Assembly (NCBI GenBank): GCA_026196875.1
Contig: JAPHTP010000065.1
Span: 1 to 41,685, forward strand
Reading direction: 5' to 3'
Source of the DNA: Kangiellaceae bacterium
Lineage (GTDB): Bacteria > Pseudomonadota > Gammaproteobacteria > Enterobacterales > Kangiellaceae
Length of the DNA stretch: 41,685 bases
Shown here: positions 31,768 to 39,419 of the stretch, in pieces
Numbering within the stretch: the stretch's first letter is position 1
How the letters are laid out: every line of letters starts with the position of its first letter
The notes under the pieces: model-generated
The model's input: the letters and a program-made list of their open reading frames with translations, nothing else
Told to the model about the DNA's origin: nothing
Databases searched by the model: none
Translations under genes and position numbers: made by a program

Positions 31768-34117
31768 CTATAAGAAACTCTGGTGGACGCTCATAGCTAT
31801 TCTGGCTATCACTTTCGGTATCCTCGGCTACTTCGGCCAGGAAGTTTATCGTGAAGCGCCACCGATCCCTGCCAAGGTGGTCGACGAAAACGGAGAACTT
31901 ATCATGACCAAAGACTCCATTCTTGATGGTCAAGTAGCCTGGCAGTCAGTAGGTGGAATGCAATTAGGCTCCGTCTGGGGACATGGCGCTTATCAAGCCC
32001 CGGACTGGAGCGCTGACTGGCTTCATCGAGAATTAATGGCCTGGTTAGAACTGGCAGCCAACGAACAATATCAAATGGCTTATACATCTTTAACAGACGG
32101 GCAACAAAATGCACTCCAATTTCAGCTCAAAAAGGCCTACCGAACCAATCGTTATGATGTTGAATCAGATACTTTGACTTTATCTTCACAACGCGTCCAG
32201 GCGATTAAGCAAACCGCCGACTACTACTATCGCCTTTTCGGTGATGCAGGAGAATTACAATCAACGCGTAGCAGTTACGCGATGAAAGAAAACACACTAC
32301 CAAACAGCGAGAGACGCGAGCGATTGACCGAGTTCTTTTTCTGGACCGCCTGGGTGGCCGCCACCGAGCGTGAGCCGGGCGCCGCCACTTACACCAACAA
32401 CTGGCCCCACGAACCTTTAATCGACAACAAACCAACAGCTGAAAATATCGTCTGGTCTGTGATTAGTGTGGTGTTATTAATCGCAGGGATCGGAGCGCTA
32501 GTCTGGGTCTGGTCGTTCCTGCATAAAAAAGATGAAGAGGAGCCAGCAGCACCGGCAAACGATCCCCTCACTCAATTTAGCTTAACGCCGTCGCAACTTG
32601 CCCTGGGGAAATATTTATTAGTTGTGGTTGCGCTGTTTACTCTCCAGGTATTTTTGGGCGGTTTTGTCGCCCACTACACCGTTGAGGGTCAGAGCTTTTA
32701 CGGCATAGAAACCTCAGAGTGGTTTCCTTACAGTCTAATACGCACCTGGCACGTTCAGGCTGCACTTTTCTGGATCGCCACGGGATTTCTTGCCGCGGGG
32801 CTTTTCCTGGCGCCCATTATCAATGGCGGCAAAGATCCCAAATACCAAAAGCTCGGTGTTGACATTTTATTCTGGGCGTTAGTGGTGGTGGTCGCCGGTA
32901 CTTTTGTCGGCAACTTTATGGCAATCAACCAAATCATGCCGATCGAACTGAGCTTCTGGCTCGGTCATCAGGGGTACGAATATGTAGATCTGGGCCGATT
33001 TTGGCAAATCGGAAAATTTATCGGTGTAGTGGTATGGCTTGCGCTCATGTTGCGCGCTATCGTGCCGGCACTCTATCGCCCCGGAGATAAAAACCTACTC
33101 GCGCTATTTACAGCGTCAGTGATTGCGATCGGGCTTTTCTACGGTGCGGGATTTTTCTATGGCGAGCGTACGCATCTCTCCGTCATGGAATACTGGCGCT
33201 GGTGGATTGTGCACCTGTGGGTCGAAGGATTCTTTGAAGTGTTTGCCACGGTTGCGCTGGCTTTTATTTTCTACAATATGGGATTAGTCTCAAAACGCAT
33301 GGCAACCGCGGCTTCATTAGCTTCAGCTTCACTGTTTATGTTGGGCGGAGTGCCAGGCACTTTCCATCATCTCTATTTTTCCGGAACAACAACGCCGGTG
33401 ATGGCTGTCGGTGCTACTTTTAGCGCGCTCGAAGTGGTGCCTTTAGTAGTTCTTGGTTATGAAGCTATGGAGCATTATCGACTCCGCGAACGTGCCCCCT
33501 GGATGCAAAATATAAAATGGCCGTTAATGTTTTTTGTCGCAGTCGCTTTTTGGAATATGTTGGGTGCCGGCGTGCTCGGCTTTATGATTAATCCACCGAT
33601 TTCACTGTATTATATTCAGGGACTGAACACCACGGCTACCCATGCTCATGGCGCACTATTCGGTGTTTACGGCTTCCTGGCGCTGGGCTTTAGCATACTG
33701 GTTTTACGCTACATTCGTCCTAAGTTGGTGTTTGATGAAAAGTTAATGAAAACCAGTTTCTGGTGGCTCAACATAGGGCTTGCGATGATGCTCTTCACCA
33801 GCCTGTTGCCCGTAGGTATTATTCAATTTGTCGCCAGTGCATCCGAAGGATTATGGTATGCGCGTAGTGAAAGTTTTATGCAAACTGATTTATTACAAAC
33901 ACTGCGCTGGATTAGAACCATTGGGGATGTGGTATTTATTGTCGGCGCGCTGGCTGTTAGTTGGCAAGTGGTTAAAGGATTATTCTTTGACTTATCAGAA
34001 GACACCTTGTCGTCTTCAGGAACAGCTAGCGACTTATCATTAGCCGGTGGTGCCGGCTCCGCACCGGTGCATGGAGAAGATTTTTGTTGCGGTGGCTGTG
34101 GCGGTGATGAGAAATAA
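31760..34117 (+). CDS. norB: quinol-dependent nitric oxide reductase (qNOR)
   Basis: 785 residues. An N-terminal helix and a periplasmic cytochrome-c-like but heme-free domain (about 30-220) are fused to a 12-helix catalytic subunit, the single-subunit qNOR (NorZ) architecture; there is no norC. Conserved histidines are visible in TWHVQAALFWIATGF, the GTFHHLYFSG pair and THAHGALFGVYG, with the VEGFFEVFA glutamate region near the FeB site. It reduces 2 NO to N2O with quinol electrons in the inner membrane. GGAGG precedes the ATG, which overlaps ytfE. The C-terminus is extended by a Ser/Gly-rich linker and a cysteine tail, EDFCCGGCGG, which most qNORs I know lack. Confidence 0.92.
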   Translation: MANYKKLWWTLIAILAITFGILGYFGQEVYREAPPIPAKVVDENGELIMTKDSILDGQVAWQSVGGMQLGSVWGHGAYQAPDWSADWLHRELMAWLELAANEQYQMAYTSLTDGQQNALQFQLKKAYRTNRYDVESDTLTLSSQRVQAIKQTADYYYRLFGDAGELQSTRSSYAMKENTLPNSERRERLTEFFFWTAWVAATEREPGAATYTNNWPHEPLIDNKPTAENIVWSVISVVLLIAGIGALVWVWSFLHKKDEEEPAAPANDPLTQFSLTPSQLALGKYLLVVVALFTLQVFLGGFVAHYTVEGQSFYGIETSEWFPYSLIRTWHVQAALFWIATGFLAAGLFLAPIINGGKDPKYQKLGVDILFWALVVVVAGTFVGNFMAINQIMPIELSFWLGHQGYEYVDLGRFWQIGKFIGVVVWLALMLRAIVPALYRPGDKNLLALFTASVIAIGLFYGAGFFYGERTHLSVMEYWRWWIVHLWVEGFFEVFATVALAFIFYNMGLVSKRMATAASLASASLFMLGGVPGTFHHLYFSGTTTPVMAVGATFSALEVVPLVVLGYEAMEHYRLRERAPWMQNIKWPLMFFVAVAFWNMLGAGVLGFMINPPISLYYIQGLNTTATHAHGALFGVYGFLALGFSILVLRYIRPKLVFDEKLMKTSFWWLNIGLAMMLFTSLLPVGIIQFVASASEGLWYARSESFMQTDLLQTLRWIRTIGDVVFIVGALAVSWQVVKGLFFDLSEDTLSSSGTASDLSLAGGAGSAPVHGEDFCCGGCGGDEK

Positions 34118-34135
34118 AATACGCAGAATTACGAA

Positions 34136-34166
34136 GCTCAATTTGATTTTTTAAATCAAATTGAGC
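34136..34166. terminator. 14-bp perfect hairpin after norB
   Basis: GCTCAATTTGATTT (34136-34149) and its exact complement (34153-34166) flank a TTT loop, 18 bp after the norB stop. There is no strong T-run beyond it, but the position supports a transcript end. Confidence 0.6.
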
Positions 34167-34523
34167 CATAAAAATATAAGTACGTTTCATGATTGTTTGA
34201 TAGCAAAAAATTAAGAGCAGGCTCGCTTGGACTGTAGGTATCGGTTTTGTAATTTCAGTAGTCCCTGGATTGCTCGTGGCAAACTTCACAAATAGCCAAT
34301 AATCTGCAATTAATTATTTCCACCATACATTAATATAGGTTTCAGAAGCTCCATAGAAAGGCAGTACAGATAAATTTCCTGCACATTATACCCTATTGGT
34401 GATAGCGAATTTATCAGAGCTGATTAGTAACCGCATTGTGCATGTTTATCGGAATCAGAATTTACCTTTTCTTCTAGCTGTGATTTACTTCAGATATATT
34501 CGAATTATTAATTTGCAAAGAAC
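34167..34523. other. non-coding region after norB
   Basis: About 360 bp with no supported gene. A plus-strand stretch (about 34229-34299) would encode one membrane-helix-like segment (WTVGIGFVISVVPGLLVANF) between stops, possibly a relic of a membrane protein. Confidence 0.4.
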
Positions 34524-34805
34524 ATGAGAGATCTCCACGATTTACTAGAAGAAGTTAACGATGAAAAATCATTCTTGGCGTTTGCCAGGGCGTTAATGGA
34601 TGATCGTGAGCCCCACGAAGGAAGGAATGTGGATGAAGTTGGCTTTAGCGGAGATTGGGCTAACAATGACATTTTTGGGTTTTTAGAGGGGGGAATTGCC
34701 TGGGCTGAGTCTTCTGGTTTTGGGGAGAGTTCAAATAGAAAAGTCGCCGAAAACCCTTGGCAGCAATTTGCAACGTTCCTATATTGCGGTAAAACTTATG
34801 AGTGA
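34524..34805 (+). CDS. small acidic protein, cassette-type (DUF7660-like)
   Basis: 93 residues. Sequence features DLLEEVNDEKSFLAFARALM, a central DWANNDIFGFLEGGIAWAES and the end NPWQQFATFLYCGKTYE. From memory this pattern is a common small cassette-borne protein family of unknown function (DUF7660-type). It is acidic, cytosolic and has no signal. The ribosome site before the ATG is weak. It is followed by a short inverted-repeat junction (34821-34864) and another small gene in the same orientation, which looks like two integron cassettes in tandem. The function is unknown. Confidence 0.7.
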   Translation: MRDLHDLLEEVNDEKSFLAFARALMDDREPHEGRNVDEVGFSGDWANNDIFGFLEGGIAWAESSGFGESSNRKVAENPWQQFATFLYCGKTYE

Positions 34806-34820
34806 CAAGTTGATTAAATG

Positions 34821-34864
34821 TGGACATGCTTATTATGATTCACCGCATATAATAAGCGTTAGGT
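34821..34864 (+). repeat. short attC-like site
   Basis: GCTTATTAT (34828-34836) and ATAATAAGC (34849-34857) are perfect complements flanking 12 nt. The second is followed directly by GTTAGGT, a consensus R' box (GTTRRRY), and then TTTTAAA-ATG of the next gene. The R'' side (GGACAT) is degenerate. Orientation is opposite to the 9-14 kb array. Confidence 0.6.
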
Positions 34865-34870
34865 TTTAAA

Positions 34871-35143
34871 ATGGAACACAACCAATTTGATACAATTCTT
34901 CGAGACTATGGTTGGTACTACGATAACGGGTGGTTACATGATTCCATTCACTGGGATTGCTATAACGACTCTAACTATGGCTGTTCAAATATATATTTTG
35001 TGATTTTGGTAAAGAATGGGAAGGGTCGTCTTTTAAAATTTACAGAAGGTACAGATGAAAAGACTGAAATTTGGGCAGGTGTCCTATCAAACGAAGAAGA
35101 TTTAAAACAGCTTATCGAATTCATTAATTCACAATATGAGTAA
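34871..35143 (+). CDS. small protein of unknown function (cassette gene)
   Basis: 90 residues, aromatic-rich N-terminus (ILRDYGWYYDNGWLHDSIHW) with two cysteines, then a strand-helix C-terminal part ending in LKQLIEFINSQYE. I do not recognise the family. The start codon lies 6 bases after the R' box of the preceding attC-like site, typical of cassettes. An ACCTAAC box begins 18 bases after its stop. A cytosolic location is inferred; no function is claimed. Confidence 0.65.
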   Translation: MEHNQFDTILRDYGWYYDNGWLHDSIHWDCYNDSNYGCSNIYFVILVKNGKGRLLKFTEGTDEKTEIWAGVLSNEEDLKQLIEFINSQYE

Positions 35144-35161
35144 AATACTTTGTAAAGCCAA

Positions 35162-35240
35162 ACCTAACAAGTTGCTCAAGTTCTCTCCGGGCGGAAAAGG
35201 CGCGGCCTCCGCGGGACAGTCTACACTTACTTGTATAAGC
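35162..35240 (+). repeat. attC-like site
   Basis: Begins with ACCTAAC, an exact R'' consensus, followed by AAGT. The far arm reads ACTTGTATAAGC, so AACAAGT pairs with ACTTGTAT but the GTT of R' has become GTA. The centre is GC-rich and self-complementary (CCGGGCGG...CCGCGGG), unlike the AT-rich surroundings. Length 79 bp. Confidence 0.55.
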
Positions 35241-35875
35241 AGCTACATTATAGTCAAAGGAAAGAATAGGACAATAAATAATAAAAATTCCCCAAAGGAC
35301 TCTACCTTTATAAAACCTATAGAAATTGGCGCTGAAGCCGATGTTTGATGTGCTAAGCTGGATAGGTAATGGCTAATTAATCAATATTGGCAAACGTTGC
35401 GCAAATAGAAATGTGAATCTAACAGTAAGGAAGGAAGTTTTGACAACAATCACCCAGAAAACTCGGTTTTGGTTCGCTATTATTCATGTGGAATGCTCCT
35501 CATAAATCTTAATCACTTCAACCTCAAGGTGAATAGTAACATTTTTCTCGCTTTCTGAATTCTATGTGCAATAGGACTATCATGGAGCATTAACAAAAGC
35601 AGGCCCTCGTATTCTATATAAGTTGTTAATACAGATATATAATTTGCTAATACAGATATATAATTTGCTGCATTTTAAAGCTATGCTGCAATCAATAAAC
35701 GTAGTTCTCAAAGCCATATCAATTTCTCTTCAATATAAAAACAAGATATATATGCTTTTAAAAGGAGATAACATCTTCATGAAATCTAATTTACTAAACA
35801 TTGATAAACATATTCAAATCGTTATAATCCGCTCGAAATTAAATCACAAGGGATTATTTTTAAAGGAATATCTGA
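35241..35875. other. AT-rich non-coding stretch
   Basis: About 635 bp after the second cassette gene. It has no supported gene: the open frames at 35136-35348 and 35623-35889 lack ribosome sites and recognisable sequence. It contains a perfect 21-bp tandem duplication (35627-35668). Confidence 0.5.
35627..35668. repeat. perfect 21-bp tandem duplication
   Basis: The unit TAATACAGATATATAATTTG plus C is present twice in succession (35627-35647 and 35648-35668). No function is evident. Confidence 0.7.
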
Positions 35876-36166
35876 ATGAAGCTATCTAATAATACCAGAA
35901 GATTTTTAAAAACTATTTCTTCAATTATTGTGCTGTACATCTTGTGGTGCTTGGGCTGGTGGATCTGGGAAACTCCATTAAACGTGCCTGAAGAAACACC
36001 TGAAAAGACAGTCAAACCACAAGAAGGAAGTGTTATCACTTACCAAGGTCGGAAGCTTCAAATACCAGCTCAACCTGATCCAATCTATAAGCCTCAATCG
36101 AGAAACAGGGGTCAGGCACATTTTTCGATTAATAAAACTTTGGACTTAACCATCATTTCTCGCTAG
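35876..36166 (+). CDS. small single-pass membrane protein, possibly 3'-truncated
   Basis: 96 residues: a basic N-terminus, one membrane helix (about 13-32, SSIIVLYILWCLGWWIW) and a proline-rich periplasmic tail with PEETPEKTVKPQ and LQIPAQPDPIYK. AAGGA lies upstream of the ATG. The last 20 or so codons are encoded by CAGGGGTCAGGCACATTTTT-type text that resembles a dispersed repeat, and the ORF overlaps the convergent gene by 21 bp. The natural C-terminus may therefore have been replaced. I do not recognise the family. Confidence 0.45.
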   Translation: MKLSNNTRRFLKTISSIIVLYILWCLGWWIWETPLNVPEETPEKTVKPQEGSVITYQGRKLQIPAQPDPIYKPQSRNRGQAHFSINKTLDLTIISR

Positions 36167-36718
36167 CAATTCCGGCTCTATCAATTTCATACCTTGTATA
36201 TTGAGTGCATTAAGCTTTTTAGCAACAAAGTCTTCAACAACAATCACTCTCTCAAACATATACAACCGATAGATTTCGCCAAAACTGTCCTCTTTCAACT
36301 TTAAAGTATTAACCTCTTCAATATCTACGATTTCTCCGTCCTCTTCTTCGACATCTAAATCGCTGGCATTAAAGTCTATGCAATTAACCATTCCAATAAC
36401 ATTCATAGCAAAGAGTCCGCCCTTTGGTTCCGCGCCATTTTTTTCAATTATTTTTGCTGGAAAATATTGGGCTTGAATATCTAGCCCATCAAATAACGTC
36501 TTTAATTTCAGAGAAACAATCGGTGCTCCCATATCAGTCGCCAAAAAGTCAGTTACTTTACCAGTCGTTTCACAAATAAACTCAAGATTAGAGAAGTCAT
36601 GTTCTTGTTCTGTTAACAGCAGCCCTTCTTCCCATATGAGTTCATCGCAAGAGCAATTAGGTGTAGCGGCGAGAGAAGGTGATTTATCAATATCTGGAAA
36701 TAATAGAAGTTTGTTCAT
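36146..36718 (-). CDS. Imm11-like (DUF1629) immunity-type protein
   Basis: 190 residues, acidic and cytosolic. The end VEDFVAKKLNALNIQGMKLIEP matches the layout of Imm11/DUF1629 proteins (a helix, then alni-G-kf strand), and the KLKTLFDGLDIQAQYFPAKI segment fits the family's middle part. These proteins neutralise polymorphic toxins delivered by contact-dependent or type VI systems. No intact toxin is nearby. Directly upstream, in the same direction, a 28-codon open stretch (36730-36816, AHPGPLSKAERYVKDKHD) without a start could be the tail of a lost toxin. Family assignment is moderate. Confidence 0.55.
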   Translation of the reverse strand: MNKLLLFPDIDKSPSLAATPNCSCDELIWEEGLLLTEQEHDFSNLEFICETTGKVTDFLATDMGAPIVSLKLKTLFDGLDIQAQYFPAKIIEKNGAEPKGGLFAMNVIGMVNCIDFNASDLDVEEEDGEIVDIEEVNTLKLKEDSFGEIYRLYMFERVIVVEDFVAKKLNALNIQGMKLIEPELLARNDG

Positions 36719-36908
36719 TATTCTGTTGCCTAAATGCTTGGGTAAATAATTTCAGAAAGATCGTGTTTATCTTTTACATATCGTTCAGCTTTTGAAAGTG
36801 GACCGGGATGAGCAACTTATTAAGGCAAGAGCCACGAGAGCTAATAGTCATCATCGGACTACCGCAATAGCTATGCTAAGAAAAAAACACTAGACAAACA
36901 AAATATAA

Positions 36909-36985
<77 letters not shown>

Positions 36986-37067
36986 TTAGAGAGTCATGAC
37001 GCTCAGATGAACATCCAAGCGGAACGGAAGTTTACGGAAAATAGCGCTTTCAATCAATAGTTAAAGC

Positions 37068-37712
37068 CTAATCCTTATAAAAAAATACCACGTCTTTATC
37101 AATTACTTGCAACTGCCAGTTCATCCAGTGGGCAATCCAGTTAAATGTGGCCTCGGAATAGAAGCAAATGTGGGTAGGATCGTTTTTATAGTGCCATTGA
37201 TTAAAGGCCTCCGGCCCTAATACTCTCTTTGTCATTACCGCCAATATACCGCCGGGCAAAAGCATACTATCAAGGGTATCAAGCAAAAGTGCGGGTTTTG
37301 AAACATGCTCTATAACCTCGGTCATGGTAATAAATGAATATTGCTGTTCAAGCAGTTTGGGGTCCGGGAAATAGAACAAATCGTAATCGCTAACCTGGAG
37401 CCCCTCCTCTTCCGCCATCACGCTGAGCGTTGGTCCTGGCCCACAGCCGAAGTCCAGGCCAGCTATGAAATCACTTTTGCGCGACCCCAGCTGTTTAAAC
37501 AGTGGAATAGTCAAGCGGCTCAGAAACTTACGATAGCCCTTATCTCTCGGCGAGTTTTGGTGCTTGTCGTATTCGGCTTTCTCTTGTTGAGGAGGCAAAT
37601 GAAATTGGGACGGAACAAATACCAGACTACACTGTGCGCAGGCTAAGTAGTGCCTGCGCTTATCCTCGGCGTAATCCGAAATATTGTTAGCAAGACAGAG
37701 CGGACATTCCAT
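37068..37712 (-). CDS. class I SAM methyltransferase with N-terminal zinc ribbon
   Basis: 214 residues from the ATG at 37712 (MECPLC), which has GGAGG 11 bases upstream; an ATG at 37733 is also open. The N-terminus has CPLC and a later CAQC, a zinc ribbon. Then comes a methyltransferase domain: GLDFGCGPGPTLSVMAEEEG (motif I), a TMTEVIEHV segment (motif IV), LLPGGILAVMTK, and HYKNDPTHICFYSEATFNWIA typical of methyltransferase type 23 proteins. It transfers a methyl group from SAM to an unknown substrate in the cytosol. It is divergent from the HDOD gene, with 78 bp between starts. Confidence 0.82.
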   Translation of the reverse strand: MECPLCLANNISDYAEDKRRHYLACAQCSLVFVPSQFHLPPQQEKAEYDKHQNSPRDKGYRKFLSRLTIPLFKQLGSRKSDFIAGLDFGCGPGPTLSVMAEEEGLQVSDYDLFYFPDPKLLEQQYSFITMTEVIEHVSKPALLLDTLDSMLLPGGILAVMTKRVLGPEAFNQWHYKNDPTHICFYSEATFNWIAHWMNWQLQVIDKDVVFFYKD

Positions 37713-37790
37713 CAAGCCATTTCCCTCCGTCATTTGGCTAAATAGTGATCTATAATTTATTAACCGTGTAACACTTTTGTCATCTCGCCA

Positions 37791-39326
37791 ATGAGTAAAG
37801 CCCAGGAATTAATAAAAAAACGCTTGAGCGAGTATAAATTAAAGCCGCTTTTGCCTCTAGAGTTATCTAATTTGAGACAAAAATTAAGCAGCCCGAGCGC
37901 TTCTGTCGACTCTATGAAACCTGACTACCGAAGAGATCCTATCTTCTGTTGGCTGATGGTATCAGCGGCCTATGAGAAGACGAAGCATAAAACCTCACAA
38001 CCTTTTGCCGCGGACCATGCGATGAGTGCGATCGGATTAGGAGGAGTGGAAGAAACGCTGCAACCTTTTTCTAAGCTCAAGCAGCCAGAGCTCTCTCCAG
38101 AGGTAATCTACTTCCTTTCAACCAGTATTCTTGCGGCTGAACTGGCCAAACAAATCGGCGCCGCGGCTTTAGGGCGTCCCCAAACTTATTGGACAGCGCT
38201 ATTTTATCAGATGCCAAATACGCTTCTCTGGTATATGCAGCCAAAAGCAATGTGGAGAATTTACTACCGGCAACTGAGTTTGCCGAAAAAAATGGCACTT
38301 TTTGAAGAATCGAAATTGGGATTTAATTTGCACGACTGGCGTATTGCAGTCGCTGATCACTTTCATATGAGTGAAGACTTACAACTACTATTTAACAAGG
38401 TTCTTCCAGATAATTTAAAGGAATTGCATGAATACGCGCGCAATGGCTTTAGTGAGAAAACACCTTCACTTAAAGAATGGCATCGCCAAGAGGCGTGGTT
38501 GGTAATCTTATGTAATCGACTAGCAAGAGCCATTACCGTTCCGTGGCAGGCAAGAAGTTATAAAAACAACTTTGATTTAATTCAACAGTTGCTGTCAATG
38601 GAATCTAATAGGCTTTCTTCAATTATCCAACAGAGTATTAGAGACGTCAGTAAGTCATTATCTGGCTCCCAATTGATGGTGCCAGCAATGGGATATTTGA
38701 TGCTCAACAGTAAACCATACTTTCCAGAATGGCTTAATAATAGAGAACTGGTACGTAAAAACATTGCACAAAAGAAGCAACACTCAAGTACTGCCGTTAC
38801 CAAACGAAAATCTCAACTGACGGAGTTAATAAAACGGCTTACGACTACCCCCCATTCATTTAATAACTCTGCTGAATTAGTCAATGCCGGGCTTAAAGGT
38901 TTAATTGACGAGCTTGACTTTTCTCGGGTGGCATTTTTGGCTGTGGATCATAAAACAAAATTTGCTCAAACGAAGATTGCCCTATGTAAAAAAGGCGCAA
39001 AAAAAATACGGCCCGAGTTCGAATTTAAAAATTCGACGCCTTTAAGCAAGTTTATCGAACAACAAACTTTTATGTGCATCACCAAAGAAAAACACCAAAA
39101 AGTTTGGCGCAAGCTACCTTTAGCAATTCAAAAAGATAATGTGCAGGCTTTCGTTTTTTGTTCGCTACAACCGGGAAAGCAGGTCAGAGCGCTAATTTAC
39201 ATTGACTCTGATAATTTAGCAGATTATAGCTTGGAAAATTTAGCTAAAGTCAAAATGCTTATAAAGGCTCTAAATAGTGGTTTAGCTGCAAGAAATGCTG
39301 CGAGAAGACTGAAAAAACAAGCGTAA
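37791..39326 (+). CDS. HDOD-domain signalling protein
   Basis: 511 residues. The N-terminal third is an HDOD domain (a degenerate HD phosphohydrolase without the HD metal pair): LPLLPLELSNLRQKLSSPSA-type start, AMSAIGLGG, a WTALFYQMPN helix and ESKLGFNLHDWRIAVADHF in the usual order. The last 170 residues look GAF-like (FSRVAFLAVDHKTKFA; NVQAFVFCSLQPGKQVRALIYIDSD). HDOD proteins act in signal transduction, often with cyclic-di-GMP or chemotaxis systems, by mechanisms still unclear. It is monocistronic and convergent with the RND gene. The ribosome site is weak. Confidence 0.8.
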   Translation: MSKAQELIKKRLSEYKLKPLLPLELSNLRQKLSSPSASVDSMKPDYRRDPIFCWLMVSAAYEKTKHKTSQPFAADHAMSAIGLGGVEETLQPFSKLKQPELSPEVIYFLSTSILAAELAKQIGAAALGRPQTYWTALFYQMPNTLLWYMQPKAMWRIYYRQLSLPKKMALFEESKLGFNLHDWRIAVADHFHMSEDLQLLFNKVLPDNLKELHEYARNGFSEKTPSLKEWHRQEAWLVILCNRLARAITVPWQARSYKNNFDLIQQLLSMESNRLSSIIQQSIRDVSKSLSGSQLMVPAMGYLMLNSKPYFPEWLNNRELVRKNIAQKKQHSSTAVTKRKSQLTELIKRLTTTPHSFNNSAELVNAGLKGLIDELDFSRVAFLAVDHKTKFAQTKIALCKKGAKKIRPEFEFKNSTPLSKFIEQQTFMCITKEKHQKVWRKLPLAIQKDNVQAFVFCSLQPGKQVRALIYIDSDNLADYSLENLAKVKMLIKALNSGLAARNAARRLKKQA

Positions 39327-39350
39327 ATATTTCTCCTTTTCACGCCACAA

Positions 39351-39398
39351 AAAGCCTACTATTGTCTCCAAATAAAATGAAGTATCGAAGTAGGCTTT
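39351..39398 (-). terminator. terminator hairpin between convergent genes
   Basis: AAAGCCTACT (39351-39360) pairs with AGTAGGCTTT (39389-39398) around a 28-nt loop. In the minus direction the stem is followed by TTTTTG, so it can end the RND transcript. It may also stop the HDOD transcript. Confidence 0.6.
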
Positions 39399-39419
39399 AG
39401 GTGTTATCCTGTGAGCAAA

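Noticed and set aside
35136-35348. 70-codon plus-strand ORF
   Set aside because: Starts inside the preceding gene and runs through the attC-like element.
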